Assembly: GCA_035582835.1 (NCBI GenBank)
Contig: JAYKAV010002955.1
Span: 2,715,632-2,779,631, forward strand
Source of the DNA: Phoebastria nigripes
Lineage: Eukaryota > Chordata > Aves > Procellariiformes > Diomedeidae
Direction of reading: 5' to 3'
Length of the DNA: 64,000 nt
The position numbers and the translations under genes were made by a program. The stretch's first letter is position 1, and the number at the start of each line of letters is the position of its first letter. The notes below the pieces were generated by a model that saw only the letters and a program-made list of their open reading frames with translations, was not told the DNA's origin and searched no databases. This document shows positions 49,521-62,800 of this stretch, piece after piece.

Positions 49521-51495
49521 TTTAGAGAAAGGTAAAGAGTGCAGCAAAGTTAATTCTTGTTGTATAAATTGTACAGAAATGCAGAACATACATTCATTCA
49601 TCTCCCTCTATAATTGTGCCATAAAGTAACACATGCTTTATTATAATTCTAAAAGAAAATCTTATCTGCAAACCATATGCTCTATGATGCCCTTATGCAA
49701 ATTGTTATTTTTATCTGACAATATTCAAGCCNACTATTTTTTCTAAAAAAAAGGCAAAACAGTATAACATTTTGCTTGTCACTTCCATCTCTCACACATC
49801 CATATACAGATATTTAGCACTGTTGGCTGATAGTGGGATGCATGAACCTTTGAGAGATATGGAATATGGATGACCTTTCAGCTTCATTATTGTACAGTTT
49901 ACTTCATTTATACTATTATTATTTTCAGTCGTACTACTCAGGCTAACACTACCTTGCAGTTGTGTTCTTTTATTCTTTCTAGAGATATATTACAAAAATA
50001 AAATTAAATCGCTAATGTAAAAGAGTTTGCAGCAGGAGGGGTTTGGGNTTTTTTTTCCTTGTTTTGCATTTTTGTGTTCGTTATTGATTTGATTTAAATT
50101 CTCCTGTGGAGATAGTACAATATTTGAAANGGCCGATTATGAAAATGACAGGTAGTCTATTCATCAGTCCCTTTGGTCCTTCCTTCACTCCAGAGACCAA
50201 CCTGCAAAATATGGTGTGAACAAATAACTTTAGGCTTATGAGTTGCCACACATATGCCTGCTTTCAGTGGGGCTAATGATCTAAGTCAAGTGACTTCCAT
50301 AAATCAGTGTTGTCAGGATGCAGGCCATAACATGTGGGCAGGCGAGAAGGCCACCTCAGCTGCAGGAGGATAACAGAGATAAATGAATTCCTGAACTGTT
50401 ACTGATTATCCCAGCATTCTTGTGCAAGCTTTTCCTTGAAAGCAAGGGGACTGGAGAAACTCAGTGCAAGATGAGGGACAAGGTCAGCCTCAAGAAAGAC
50501 TACCATGCACGTTGTCAGGTCCTAATGACAAATTATATCTTACTTTTTCTGTTCCTGCTTTTTTTTTCCCTTGGTTCTCCCTTCCTCATATCATACTTCA
50601 CTCTTCTTTCCTTTTTCTGTCTCATTTCCTCCATATTCTCTACTGGTCACATCTATGCTACCTCTGGAGTTGTTAGCGCTTCAGGTTAGGTGGTAGCAGC
50701 TTTCCTGCTTGAAGACTTATGAAACTCTCTAAAGTGATATTGAGAAAGAATGAAACAAAGTGATTCTTAGAGGAGCTGAAACACCGTAGAGTCTAAAGGA
50801 ATCAGGACAGGTATTTGAGAAAATGGTTGTTAGTTACTATCACCTCTGTACAGATAATAGTACCTACCTTTCATGCTAGTCACTGCTCAGCCTTTGGGAT
50901 GGAATAAACTTTCCAGAGAGATATTGCATAGATGTACTGGTCTTCTGCCATTCTTCAGACTCAGTGCTCCATATCCTCCTTAGCATTTGAAAATCTTGAT
51001 AGAGCTCATGTTTGCCAACAGATTAATTAATAGCTAAATAAGAAGTGGCATTTTTATTGTTGGAGTGGTTGTCTGGGATTTTTATGAAGAGTGGTTATTA
51101 GCTTGACAAAATTCAAGTTTTTTCATCAGTGATTTGATAATAAATATGAAGTTACAAAGTGACATAGCCTGCAGTCACCTCATAAGAGGTACCTGCTCAA
51201 AGAAAATGAGTTTTAATACCAATGCAAAGCCATGTCTTTCAGAAGAAGAAATGAAAAGCATACTACCTTAGTGGGGGACCATTTTCAGGAAATCAGGCAG
51301 ACTGAAAAGTGGCTTAGAGATGATGTGGTCAAGCAGCTCTGCCCCAGCTGTCCATAAAATGGTGCTGCAGAAAAGGACCATTAAAAATCCTTGGCTCTGT
51401 AAAAAGAGAAGTATATAAGAAATAAATTTACTTTTTTAAATAGCACTGCTGAGAATGAAAATGGAATCTTGCATCCAGTTCTAATACCCTTGTAT

Positions 51496-51513
51496 TTTGT
51501 GTGTGTGTGTGTG
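51496..51513. repeat. (TG)n microsatellite
   Basis: A short uninterrupted TG run (TGTGTGTGTGTGTGTG). Confidence 0.85.
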
Positions 51514-51679
51514 GTCTTATCTCATTTTCTGTTCTAGTCCTTGCATCTTAAGATTGCCTATCTTCCCAAAATGCACAATTTTATTTTATTAAGAGTCCAT
51601 TTTAACCCAGACCTAAAATCAGGGGCAGATTCAGAGATGTTCTTACTTTCTCTGAAGTGTTTCACTAATCACTCCCAGA

Positions 51680-51890
51680 TGGCAATAAAACAATTGTGAG
51701 GGAAAACAGAAAAGTAATAATATTGTCACATAAATTAAAAGATGCCACAAATGAATGCATTTACAGATTATTTGCATGCCGAAAATACTTGAGAACAGAC
51801 AAGTGGCAATTGGTTTGCAATGTCTCTGCTGGGAAACTCCATACAATTATAATTAGTGCTCTGCCTCTTATTATTCTAACTTGGTTGTGA
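51680..51890. promoter_or_regulatory. Candidate conserved non-coding element
   Basis: It contains a perfect octamer ATTTGCAT at 51770-51777, CAATTATAATTAG at 51844-51856 and ACAATTGTG near 51690. The moderately complex sequence has no repeat signature. Short frames occur on both strands but have no family resemblance. Only comparison with other birds could confirm it. Confidence 0.25.
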
Positions 51891-54611
51891 GATAGACTGC
51901 AAATGATTTTTTAATGGCTTTGGATGTGTATTTTTCCTTTGTTATCAGACCATAACAGTAACAAGAACAGTATTCTTACTCTACTCAATCTGCCAAAGTG
52001 TCCTTTGTACCAGATGGTTTTGGCTTCACTAAACTAAGTTTAAATCATTAAATGATTGCACTGTATCCCATGTTATCATCTTGACAGACCTGGCAGCTAG
52101 AAGTTGGTTTCCATCGGTAGGTTTTGGTCCAAGATAAAAACTTAGTCAATAGGCAATGATTTAAGTTTATCCAGTTTTTTACTTTATTGGCACTTCTCCC
52201 CACCACTCATTCATATTCCTAACTTCATCCAGGCCTCCTACAATGCAAGACTGATTATTATTGTTTTTATTGGGTAGAGAAGGTTGGTGTTGCCAAAACA
52301 TAGGATCAATAAAAAATTGTAGGTGATCATTTCTGTATTGTTCTCATGTTCCTTAATGTTTCCCAGAGTGAGGGCACCTGGGGAAATAGTGGAGCTAAAC
52401 AAAAAAATAAGGTAGTTAGGAAAAATGAGGGGAGTAATGAAATTCTAGTCATTTGACAGATATGAGTGGAACATCAATAATGAGTAAATGCATTTGCAGT
52501 GTACGCTGTAATAATCTAAATAACATAATGAGGTCTCCTGTTAATAAGAAGTATTGGAAAAAATTAAAGACACCTTATCATCATAAAAACGAGTGATTTA
52601 AATTCATTTTCATGTATTTATAGTACTATGTTAGTCACTATAAAAAATGTAGAAGGGTTTTAAAAAAGGGGTTTTACTGTTCTTTTCCTTTTCTGCTTGA
52701 TAAGGAATCCATTGTACATATTTGCTAATTGTAAGGGTTTTTTTTTAAGAAAATGGAGGAAAACAAAGAATGAAAAATCCTACCTACTGAGTTAAATTAA
52801 ATTAAATGTTTGCCAAGTATAAGCATACGGTAATGTTTCAATGGTAATACGATGTCATTTGTTAATTGGCTTTATTGGATCAGACTAAAAAATTGGATGA
52901 CATTTCAGTGAAGAGCATCTCAAANATCCTTTTATACACAAAATGGAGAAAAGCAATTATTGATGCAGGCTCCGAAATCAGATATTAAAGTGACAAAATA
53001 AAGGGACAGAGATAAGCAGTTGTGAGGGGAACTAAAATACTGGTATGTGGATCAGTGCAGTAAATGAGTGAGATTATTGGTTGATGGTGCGATAGACTAA
53101 AGAAACTAAGGAGTAGAATGGGGAAGAAAATCTGAGAAAAACTCATTTTGTGAAGAATGATGAAAAGGCTCTAATAGAGTGACCTACAGCTCAGATATTG
53201 ACTGGAGAAGACTGGAGCATATTGATCACCAATATGCCTCATCACTGAATAAGTACTAAAATCAGAAAGTGGTGCTCTCTTAGATTTGGTTGGACAAGGA
53301 CTGAGAACATTCTGAAGAATGTAGCAGTAAAAAATAAACTGCACTGACTGGTTCGGAGTTTGATTTATGCTATATAGTACCAGGTAAAATTTTGGTGTGC
53401 ATGCAAGATCTTTGATTGCAAAGGAAAAAATTCGTAGACATTAAGAAAACCTTCCAGTTAAATTTACTAGCCTGAAGAGAACCATGTTTGAATCCAACTT
53501 TTAACCAGCCAAAATGGCAAACAATTCATGACGATCATATCATACCCCCCACCACGCCATTATTGAATGTGATCTCTTTGAATTTAGCATCCTTATTTTT
53601 GTTGGTGTGTCATTAAAATGATATTCCAGAATCCCAAGGGTCACNATTCTAGCTCCCTTCACCTTAATTTGCTCTATCTTGAAGTCAGCAGTTCTCTGGA
53701 CCACTGTTGGCTAATGTGAATGCCGATCATCTCTAACATGGAAAAATAAAAAAAGATTGTGTGGGAAATTAAAATGAGAAGAAATGAATGAAAATGCAAG
53801 CAGTAGCAGTAATGAAAACCTCTGTCTTTATAAAGATACTCAATGTCCCCATTCACTCTTCATTCATATTGCCTGCCCCCTTCCATGCAATGTGACCATA
53901 TGTTTAACAATTAACTCAGTGCAGATTTTTCTGTGCAATTTTTATTGCCCTTATGTCAATCCTAGGCTGTATTTTGCATAAAATTAGTCCAAAAATCAGT
54001 GGAAAAAAGAAATTATCATTTTAATTGCAAATTTAAGTGTTGTGATCAACATTCCAAACATGCTGAGCTATAATATCAGAAGCCTTACTAAGAATAACAT
54101 TTATATGCAGCCATTCCTTTCTGACAGATTTTCTGCCTAAATACTGTGCCCAATAAGAAAAAGAAGACAAACAGTGAAAAATCTCATTCTGGCAACACAC
54201 TGTGTGATCAGGAGAACAATGTAGAAATCAAAGATGTCCCTGAGGGATATGTTTGCCTGAGTCAGTTCAAACCCCTTTAAACTGGTCTTTCAAAAGAACA
54301 CGATGCTCTTATTTGTTCTGTTTTGCAGCAATGTGCTGATTAATGCTTGTGCAAATTTTGAGAAGACTAGTCTGGCATAGGGATTTGCTTTCTTTCACCC
54401 CTTCTGCTCCCTCTTTTTTTGTGTATTCACAAGCTGACTAAGCCTAGATCAAACTTGAAGATGACACAGAAACTTTGGTGCAAAGGGAGACAGCAAATAT
54501 TTAGGCCTCTGTTGCTGTTCCTTGGTGGGGGAAGGCAGAAGTGTACAGCTGTATCATAGCTCCGTATTTACAAAAAATACATTGTAACCCATCTTTCACT
54601 GACACAAGAGA
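51891..54611. other. Non-coding stretch, no gene seen
   Basis: AT-rich DNA. The piece at 53,930-54,060 has TTTTGCATAAAAT and TTTTAATTGCAAAT words but nothing firmer. No gene or repeat family. Confidence 0.6.
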
Positions 54612-54735
54612 TTTGCAGAGCTGGAAGGGGTCCCTGGGGACATCAGATCTTCCCTAACAATGTAGGCAACCGTGTCATACAATCCCATCCCTCAATTCTT
54701 CAAGGAACACCTTAAAAAGAGGTGCACAGTAAATC
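54612..54735 (-). mobile_element. Possible old CR1 3'-end relic, minus strand
   Basis: On the plus strand, TTGCAGAGCTGGAAGGGGTC, CCTGGGGACATCAGATC and a later ACACCTTAAAAAGAGG recall the complement of older CR1 3' ends (tgtagagctggaagggacctcgggaggtcatcaag...gccttaaaaacctc). The match is short and tentative. Confidence 0.4.
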
Positions 54736-55504
54736 TTACAGAAAAAGAATGTGCTCTTTTTGAGTACTAACCTCCCAGTCTGTGCTGACCAAGGTGTTAT
54801 AAGTACCATGGTGATGATCTCATATAAAAAAATCTCTACTGAGCAGCAAACACCTAGCAGAAGAGGTGAGAATAGTGATTTCAAACTTTCTTCACACAGA
54901 TTCCTCCTTCTAGTTCAAAATANCACAGATATTTTTAGTTGAAAACTCACTTTACTGGAGGACTGATGCCACGGCAGGGAAACTTGCTTTTTCACTTTTT
55001 TCTTTGCCCTTATCTTTTCAGTGTGAGCAACGAGGTTCACAAAACAACTTCTTATATCACAGCAGGAGGAGGAAAAACCTGGCTTTAAAATACAACACGT
55101 CATATCATCTCCATGTGAGTCAGAATACTAGAAAACTCACATTCCTGTAGAATATTTACCTGCCTTAGACAGAGTTGCAAGTTTTAAGGCAGTTTTAGAG
55201 AAAAAAAAGCATCTCTTATAGTGAAGTGTTCTAAGAACCCATTGTGAATCACTTTGAAGGGGAACAGAGTAAAAGTAAAGTGTCATTATTAAAAAACCTA
55301 ACAAAAAAAGGTGCCAGGAAAACTCAGCAGGAAAAGGTAGATAATATTTTGGGTGGAAGGGAAAATAGATACAAGAAAGATGATACAGTTTCTAATTTAC
55401 CCATGGGGCACAGGAGGACTAACTATGCTCACAGATTATGGATCTCTGTTCCTGTAGTGGCTGGATCACATAGAAATCTGAGTCAAATAAATAGTTGGAG
55501 GTAT

Positions 55505-55860
55505 CTTAATTGAGGCAGTGTGCCAGCTCCCAAGGTGCCGCATTCAAACCCCGCTGGGGACCCATCCAGAGGTGCTGACCGTCTGATTACTGGAGAGATT
55601 TAACCTTGTTGGGGGTAAGTGGGCTGACTGGCTAGGACTGGGCTAAAATCAAGTATATGGACTGAAGCCTACATCTGTGGATGGAATTAAGCAGGGAAAT
55701 GNTATCATTGTCATGGCGTAAGCCTTGCTCGGTCTAAGCAAGAAATTGTTCAGGTACCTGGACCAAAGGGAACTAGTGAAGCCAAGAAGCCAACCAAAGA
55801 AAAGAGTGAGGTGAGACCACATTCAGAGGCTGTTGTGAAAGTCAGGCAGCCAGAAAGACT
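55505..55860. other. GC-richer unclassified block with tRNA-like B-box
   Basis: The base composition changes abruptly at ~55,510. CATTCAAACCCCGCTGGGG at 55541-55559 resembles a Pol III B-box plus T-stem arm (GGTTCGANTCC), but no A-box, acceptor stem or anticodon arm can be folded around it, so it is not a tRNA. A GGGGTAAGTGGG donor-like word follows at 55610. It may be part of the same old element as the LTR-like signals near 56.6 kb. Confidence 0.3.
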
Positions 55861-56339
55861 GTACAGCAAGCTTGGATATGACAAATGAGAGATGTTTCAC
55901 TCTGCCCATCCATTTTTCTACCTCTGAGAGCGGTGTTTTGCAAAACATCTGCCAGCATGAAGAGTGGATCTGTTCTCCCCTCCCCTGTTCCTGGATCTGC
56001 ACCTCTGCTGCTTCCCTCGTACTGTCAAGGACAGGTTGAGTCTAAAGACATGGTTTCTCAAGACATGGTGAGACAAATTAACAAGCTGTCCTTTTTTCCA
56101 GAAGGCAAGGTCTCACTGCACTCTCCCATCTTCCCTGTCCCCCTCCTCATCTGCTCTCCCACTGCTTACCTTGTTCCTGCTGAAGAGACTTTTCTGTTAA
56201 TATACCTCGCTGAAATGAAGGAATANAAGCCTAGCAAAATACCGGATATTTTTCTGCCGTTTTAGTCAGTTACGTTAGTTCAGTAAAATGTCTGACAAGT
56301 GCCAGAGGCAACACAAATGGTTGAACGCTAAAATTATCT

Positions 56340-56800
56340 GGCCAGGAGTAGGGGAGGGCTGAGGTTAGTTAGGGCTGAGGAAAAGAGGAGCAGGGCAAGA
56401 GGAAAGAGGGAGTCACAACATGTACAAGGTGTTTGGTTGGTCCAGCAGTGTGTGCAGCCAGAGCCTGGGACACACACAAATACGTGTCTTGGGAAAGCGT
56501 GGGAGGCAGCTTGTAATGTGGCCCTGAACAGCAGGCTGGTAGAGACAGCAAGGTGCTAAGTCACAGCTGAAGGATCCATTTCAGTTGTGGGACTGAGCAA
56601 GGAGCTGAGAACATCGGATATAAAAGATTTCACTGACTGGCAGAGTCAGAAGGGGACTATGGATTTGAAAGGACAGCTGAGCCTTGAAATTGTACTAAAC
56701 TTTGAGTAAGTTGAGCCTGGCCTTATTGAGGCTAATATTTAGTGTGTGTGTCTGCAATATCTAATAAAAATCAACAAATGTTGGAGACGCTGACCTGCCT
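56340..56800 (+). mobile_element. Candidate old LTR-like segment
   Basis: A TATAAAAG box at 56619-56626 lies 144 bases before AATAAA at 56763-56768, preceded by a GC-richer U3-like part and followed by a short GT/T-rich stretch. That order is what a U3-R-U5 would show. I see no target-site duplication, no TG...CA ends that I can place, and no internal retroviral sequence. It could equally be a chance promoter-like stretch. Confidence 0.3.
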
Positions 56801-59800
56801 GTTATCTTTATTACTAATGCTGAGCCTCCTAGAAGAAGGAAAGTCTTTGTCTAAGAGCTAAGACAATGTATTAATAATAATGTGGGATGTGGAGCTGTGA
56901 TGTCCAGCTTTACCTTGAGCTCAGATGAAGACTGAAGTTTACCTGACACCTAGAGCTAGCCCAGTAGTCACTAAGTGAGGAGGAGGAGAAAAAGAGAGAG
57001 GCAGGAGAAAATTCAGAGAGACTTAAGAACCAGCTGGTCTCCAGCCATCAAAATCTATTTAGAGGTCTGATCTATGGAGGGTAGATGGGGAGAGGAAGAG
57101 AGAATGATCAATAACAAAAAGCAACAGTTTGGCAAGTAACAACCACTGTTGGAAAAGCCAGTTCAAGCAAAGGAAAGAGCAGGGAACATCACTGGAGGGA
57201 CCAGAACTAGGAACAGTCTGGGCTGGAGCACAAGCAGACAGACTACAGAGGAGGAGGATTTAGGATTATCCAAATTGGGATAAGGAATGGGACACAGGCT
57301 GTGTCCACATGGCTGTGCGGCATGCTGACAAGAACAGTATCTGGAATTGTTATACCCGCCTGCCACTTGGGGAGACCCAAGCAGGCTTACAGGATTGACT
57401 TGCTCTTTTGAGAGTGCAGCATTAACGAAGAGGTCGGTTACAGACCCTGACTGTCCTGACAGGACAGAGTAGGCTCACAGAAGGTCTTACTTTGATGAAT
57501 CTGAATTGCTTTGAATTGCTCTGGCCAGGTGTACAATACAGCTTATAGACATACATCATGGGTTTTCAGTGGTCCCATAGAGATGGGATTAGTAGAAGTT
57601 TCTATTTTTGCTGATTGCTTTGAGTTAAAAAGAACTAGCTCACACAAAGAGACGTGCAAATGAGTATGAATGTATCAGGCTCAGCCTAGAGATAACAATA
57701 TGCACAGTACCTAGAGACATAGCAGCTTACAGAAGGAGAGAGGATGTGACCTGAGTACAGTTTGTGNTTGTTACAACTGAAAGGTCCCCTGCAGATACAA
57801 AATCTTTGCTAATTGAATAAAAATCCATCTTGTTTGACAGACCTGGGATGCTTTCATGTTAGCACCCAGGACACAGTATCTAAAGTGGCAAGCAGGTCTG
57901 GGAGTGCTGCTGTTGCTCTCTGGGTGGACTGGATGCATCTCTGCTATGGATGGTTTTGCCTTGCCTTCTGTGCTGTGAGTGGAGTCAGGAACATGCAGGA
58001 GATGAAATCTCTCTCTGCTCGAGAGGTTGTCTGCTAATTAGCAAGTGCTGCAGCTCAGCGGGAACAGATCTGCAGAGTGAAACAGTTGGTGCAGAGGAGA
58101 CAGCGTCTGCGCTATAGAGTTTTGAAAGGTTATACTTTCAACTAGCTCTGCTCCAGTATTGCTTTGCCCCAATTAGGTTATAAACAGATCATCACAAGTG
58201 ATCAAGTTGCTTCTTCTCACATGAACTGTGGCACTGACATTCTGGGCATGCTATCCCATTGCAAATGTAAAGTAAAATCTGTCAGTCCCTTGTCTGTGGA
58301 CTTAGAAAAACATTTGACAACTCTTATGGAAAAAGGATGAAGGTGGCCCACAAGGAAATCTCAACATCTAGATCCTGCAGTTGCTGAGCTTGAACAAATC
58401 TGGTAAATTGTGATGTCAAACCATGATAGCTTGTTCACTTATGACTGTCTAGATGTACTCTTATACTGAGCAAAGTTGCTGCCATGCCCTGAAATGTACT
58501 GTTTATCCACAACTCTCAGTGCGGAATTAGTACATGGCTGCTGAGCCTTTTGACTTTGCCTTGGGTGAAGTTTGAGGTCTCTGATATTCCAGTTAACATT
58601 AAGCTGAGGCTTAGGGCATTCTCTGTCCAGTTTCACATACTGAAGGACGTCTGAGGCATGCTTTTATATGTTTTTATTTTGTGTGAGTAGTCCACCTTTT
58701 CAATTAATTTTTCAGAATTCCACTTGCAGAAATAATTTATTCTCACTGTTCTTCATGCACAGAATTAACCTAGGGGGTTGGCAACCCTGCAAACACCTGT
58801 CAGACCTCAGTAAGACGGCTGCCAGTGGAAGCAGGAGCCAGGGAAATGTCAATTTTAATTACAAATTTTATTTTCACATGCAGTTTTCGCTGTTTATGTG
58901 ATAAGGCTTTCTTGTTTTTGTTTTGTTTTTAACAGCCATGCTGTGCCTGGCAAAATGCGTGTCTCTGTCTTTTTAAAAGCAATGGCTGTTTCTTAATGCA
59001 ATGAGATTTTGCTTAATAACGACACAGCACATAGTCCTGAAAGCCTGAGGGTACAGTTTAAGCATTTGGAAAAATGACCTTTTGTACTATTAAGAGAACT
59101 AGCTAGAGCAGGCTTTGATGCCTGAATTTTGTTACCTCTGTGCCATAGTAAAGAATTCAAAACCTGTTGCTCAGTTATGCCTGAATTTTAGATCTTCCTC
59201 TCCATCTTCAAAACTGGTACGCAGAGCTACCCAACCCTTCCGTGCAGACAACCTCNCATGGAATTAATTCAGGAAGCAGATGTCATCTTCCTCACCCAAG
59301 AATNCAACAGAACTTCAAGTGGCACTTGGAAAAGGGTTAGAGAAAGTCGCAGAGCAAACCATGTTAGCTCTGTCCGTAACATTTATAGTCAAGTCAATCT
59401 AGTGAGATTTTAATTCTCACATGGGAGAAAATCCGGTTAAATTGAGCCTGAGATTTGGAGAGTAAATTACCAGCTGAGACTGGTATTCAAGTTTGCACTT
59501 AGTACNGTAGAAATCCCACAGGTGAGCCTATGAGCAGTATCACTTTTCTCAAATAGTCTATCTCCCCATCCTTAAGNTCTTTAGAGCAATTTACCAAGGA
59601 AGAAACATTTTTCTACACCATTGTGGCCCTAATTTCTGGATAAAAGTGNCGACAGCAGCATCAGAAGCAATGAGGCTCAAACACTGGTGCTGAAAAGAGG
59701 ACATTAGACACCATTTCCTTGCTAGGGCTTTGCTCACATAGTCTTCTTGCAAGATTTTGGTTCCAAAGCATTAAGGGAAATCCACCCTTCTTTTCCCTGG

Positions 59801-62800
59801 GGCAAAATTTCAAAGTACCATGAAAATGCAGGCCTGTGTGCCTCCCTAGGAAAATACACATATAGTCAGTTTGAATATGGGAGCTGATTTTGTATTTAGC
59901 TTGCCTCCTCTTTAAATAAACCCCATAGTTCATGTCGATGGTGAAGTTAGGAGGGCTGGAGGAAGAGTAAAAGGTCACATTTCAGTGAATCTGGAATCTG
60001 TCTCAGAATAAGGGTCCCAAAATATTTCACAAACTGAAGGTCTGAGCAGTAATTGCAGCAGTGGGAGCTGTAGAGCTTAGCTGGTCCCCTTACTATGTCT
60101 GAGGCTCTAAGTGGCAGACAGCTGTTACGAGCAGTATACTTGAGCATTTGGACCAAAGACACAAATCTTCATTTTTATGAAAAGTGCCCCATTCATTCTT
60201 CTGTCTGAGAATCCTTACCAGGAGCTTCAAAGGACTTCTCTGAAAAGAGCTCCGTAAGACTTTTTGATTTTCTTAAGGAATATGAAGAAACGTATCAGGC
60301 ACCGCACGCTACATAGTTCAGCGCTGTCACTTGGACAGTTCAGTCAACCAAATCTGTACTGCCTTCTTAGTTTGAAAGGAGGGATTCGGGGGAAAAAGAA
60401 AAAAAAATCCGCAAGCTTCTGTTTTCTTCTGGTGGGCATTTTCTTTCAGTTATCTAATTTAACTCAGAAAATGTTGTCTTTATAGAAGGATCCCCTGCAT
60501 CTTTAGGTTTTTTTCTCAAATCAGATTAACCTAGCACAATGTGTAATNATGAATTCCACTCAGCATGCCAGTAGAACAGAAAAGTTCTTTTGTCTGATCT
60601 CAGACAAGTTCTCTAATAGGTAAAAATGAGATCCACAGGGCAGAATATGCTAATGTATTATGAAAAGAATTTATTAGAATTTCTGAAAGCTATTTGAGTT
60701 ATCTCATGGCACATTTACTGCAGTTTCATGATTATCAGCCCTTTTGAGCTTGTGGCATTAGAAATGCATGAGGGGCCGAGGAAAACATTTGCAAAATTTT
60801 TTGCTTCTTAGCAGACTGTTCTCATAAAACTGTTACTGTACTTTGGCTTTGCACTTCTCTGTTCATCCTTATTAGGAGAATTGCAAAANATTTAGGTATA
60901 AGCTCTAAACCCTGTATTAAATTCTTTTAGGACTGTGAGGAAGCTCAGCTTTCTGGGTAGCATCAATCTTTATGGTAGCCTGAAACAACCCCCTGAAATT
61001 TCTGGATTTCAACTCAGTCCTGTTCTGTTCAGTGACTTATTTTATCTGGTTGATTGGAAGATTACATATGATGTCAGTCCCTGAGGAACTTCACTCTGTG
61101 AGTAATAAATGAGTCTTCAGCATCTGCTTTGTTGATGTGATGGATCAATAACCAGCCTTATGATTGACACTTATGTAAATCACAGCAAACATCAGGAGGT
61201 ATACTACTAAGAATGCGATTAATGTCAGCTAAAATTAAAGTTAGATGTGTAGTTATTTGTTATGATTGCTTTTTGCTATATTTTATTGCCTTGTTTTAAA
61301 ATGCAAATTATAAACGGGAATGGAAGATGTCTAAATTTAGGCACATTTGGATCTAATCTACAGTTTTAATGTGGTAAATTGTAAACACTAGAACATTTGG
61401 ATGAACTTTTAGGTGTGAACGTCCCAAAACAAAGGGGCTCTTGAGCTTTGTGGTTGTGCTGCTCTGGGTTGTTGTTTAAGGCTCCTTGGGAATTGTAAAA
61501 ATATTTCTCATTATGAGACAGAGGAGCCTTGATGAACTCACTTCCTGCAGTGCTTGGATAACCATAGATTTAGATGCCATACAACAGTAAAATGTGTTTA
61601 TCAATACATATTAATATAGGGATATGTAAATACATGTCTATATTTGTACAGAGGCCTGAATAAATAGAGGAATAAACCTTATTAGGCAGTGTGATGTCTC
61701 CTTTACATTGTTAATGATAAAAGTTCTGGAGTTCCCGTTTACAGCCTATATAGTTGCAGTATCAGAAACAGCAAAAGGTGCTTGTCTGCTGCCTTTTGCA
61801 CTGACAGTCATTCTCTGTCTCTCCTGGTCCCCTGTGGAAAAACTGAGTTGCATGAAGTCCTCGAGAAAAACAGATCCAGCCTGAGGAAGCCATGCTGAAT
61901 AAAGCAATATTTACAAGTTTATGTGGTCCTGCAGATGTGGTGGTTGAGCAAAAAATCCTTCTGACAGAAGAATAACGTATTAACCTCATTGGAGACAAAG
62001 AGGGACTAAGAACTGCATTTCTGAAGGTGTTTAACAATTAAATAGAGTAGGACTTAAGCTGTACTGAATGGAAGGAATTAGCCAGCTGTAGTCTGGATAT
62101 CATTGCCTGAAAGTCCATGCAAATAAACAGCATTGAACCGAGATATCTTGAGACCAATCTAATCTCAGGTGGTGACTTCTTCTTTCTGACATTTGTGGAT
62201 TAAAGACACATGCCTTCTCCAGTGTTTCTTCCACTCTAGTGACTGACTTCAGTGTATATAAGTCATCATATTTCACTGAATTTATTTCTTCATGTGCTGC
62301 AAATCTTTCTATAAAGAGAACACTTACCTTGATACAAAACCACATAGATCCTGGAATTACATAGTATTTCTTACCCAGTCCTGAACGGGGAGAAGCTCTT
62401 GCCACGGCAGTGGTCTGAAAGACTCGTCGCTCACATCTGAGTCCAGATTAAATTAAAATGGCAAAGCCATTGGGGACCAATTCATAGCAGATGACAAAGA
62501 AGAAAGAAACAAGGAAAATAAATTTAGAACTGACATTTTCCTTAATGACTGCCTCTTTGAACTTCTCTTGGAAACAGCTTATTCTACTGCCAGGGGCTGA
62601 TCTTTTCCAGGAGTCTGTTATGAAACTCAGCTGTATTTTGCAGCTGTTTTCAAGCACTAAAACCACAGGGCCTAAATATATAGACATACGTTGATGTACC
62701 TCCTCATAAGTGATAACGATGAACAAATAATGCTAATGACTCTACTCTCCTTCTCCCAGTAGGTGTTTGAGTTCACTGACAAGATAGCACATGTTCTTAT

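Noticed and set aside
55505..55580. A tRNA gene
   Set aside because: Only a B-box-like word is present; no cloverleaf can be formed.
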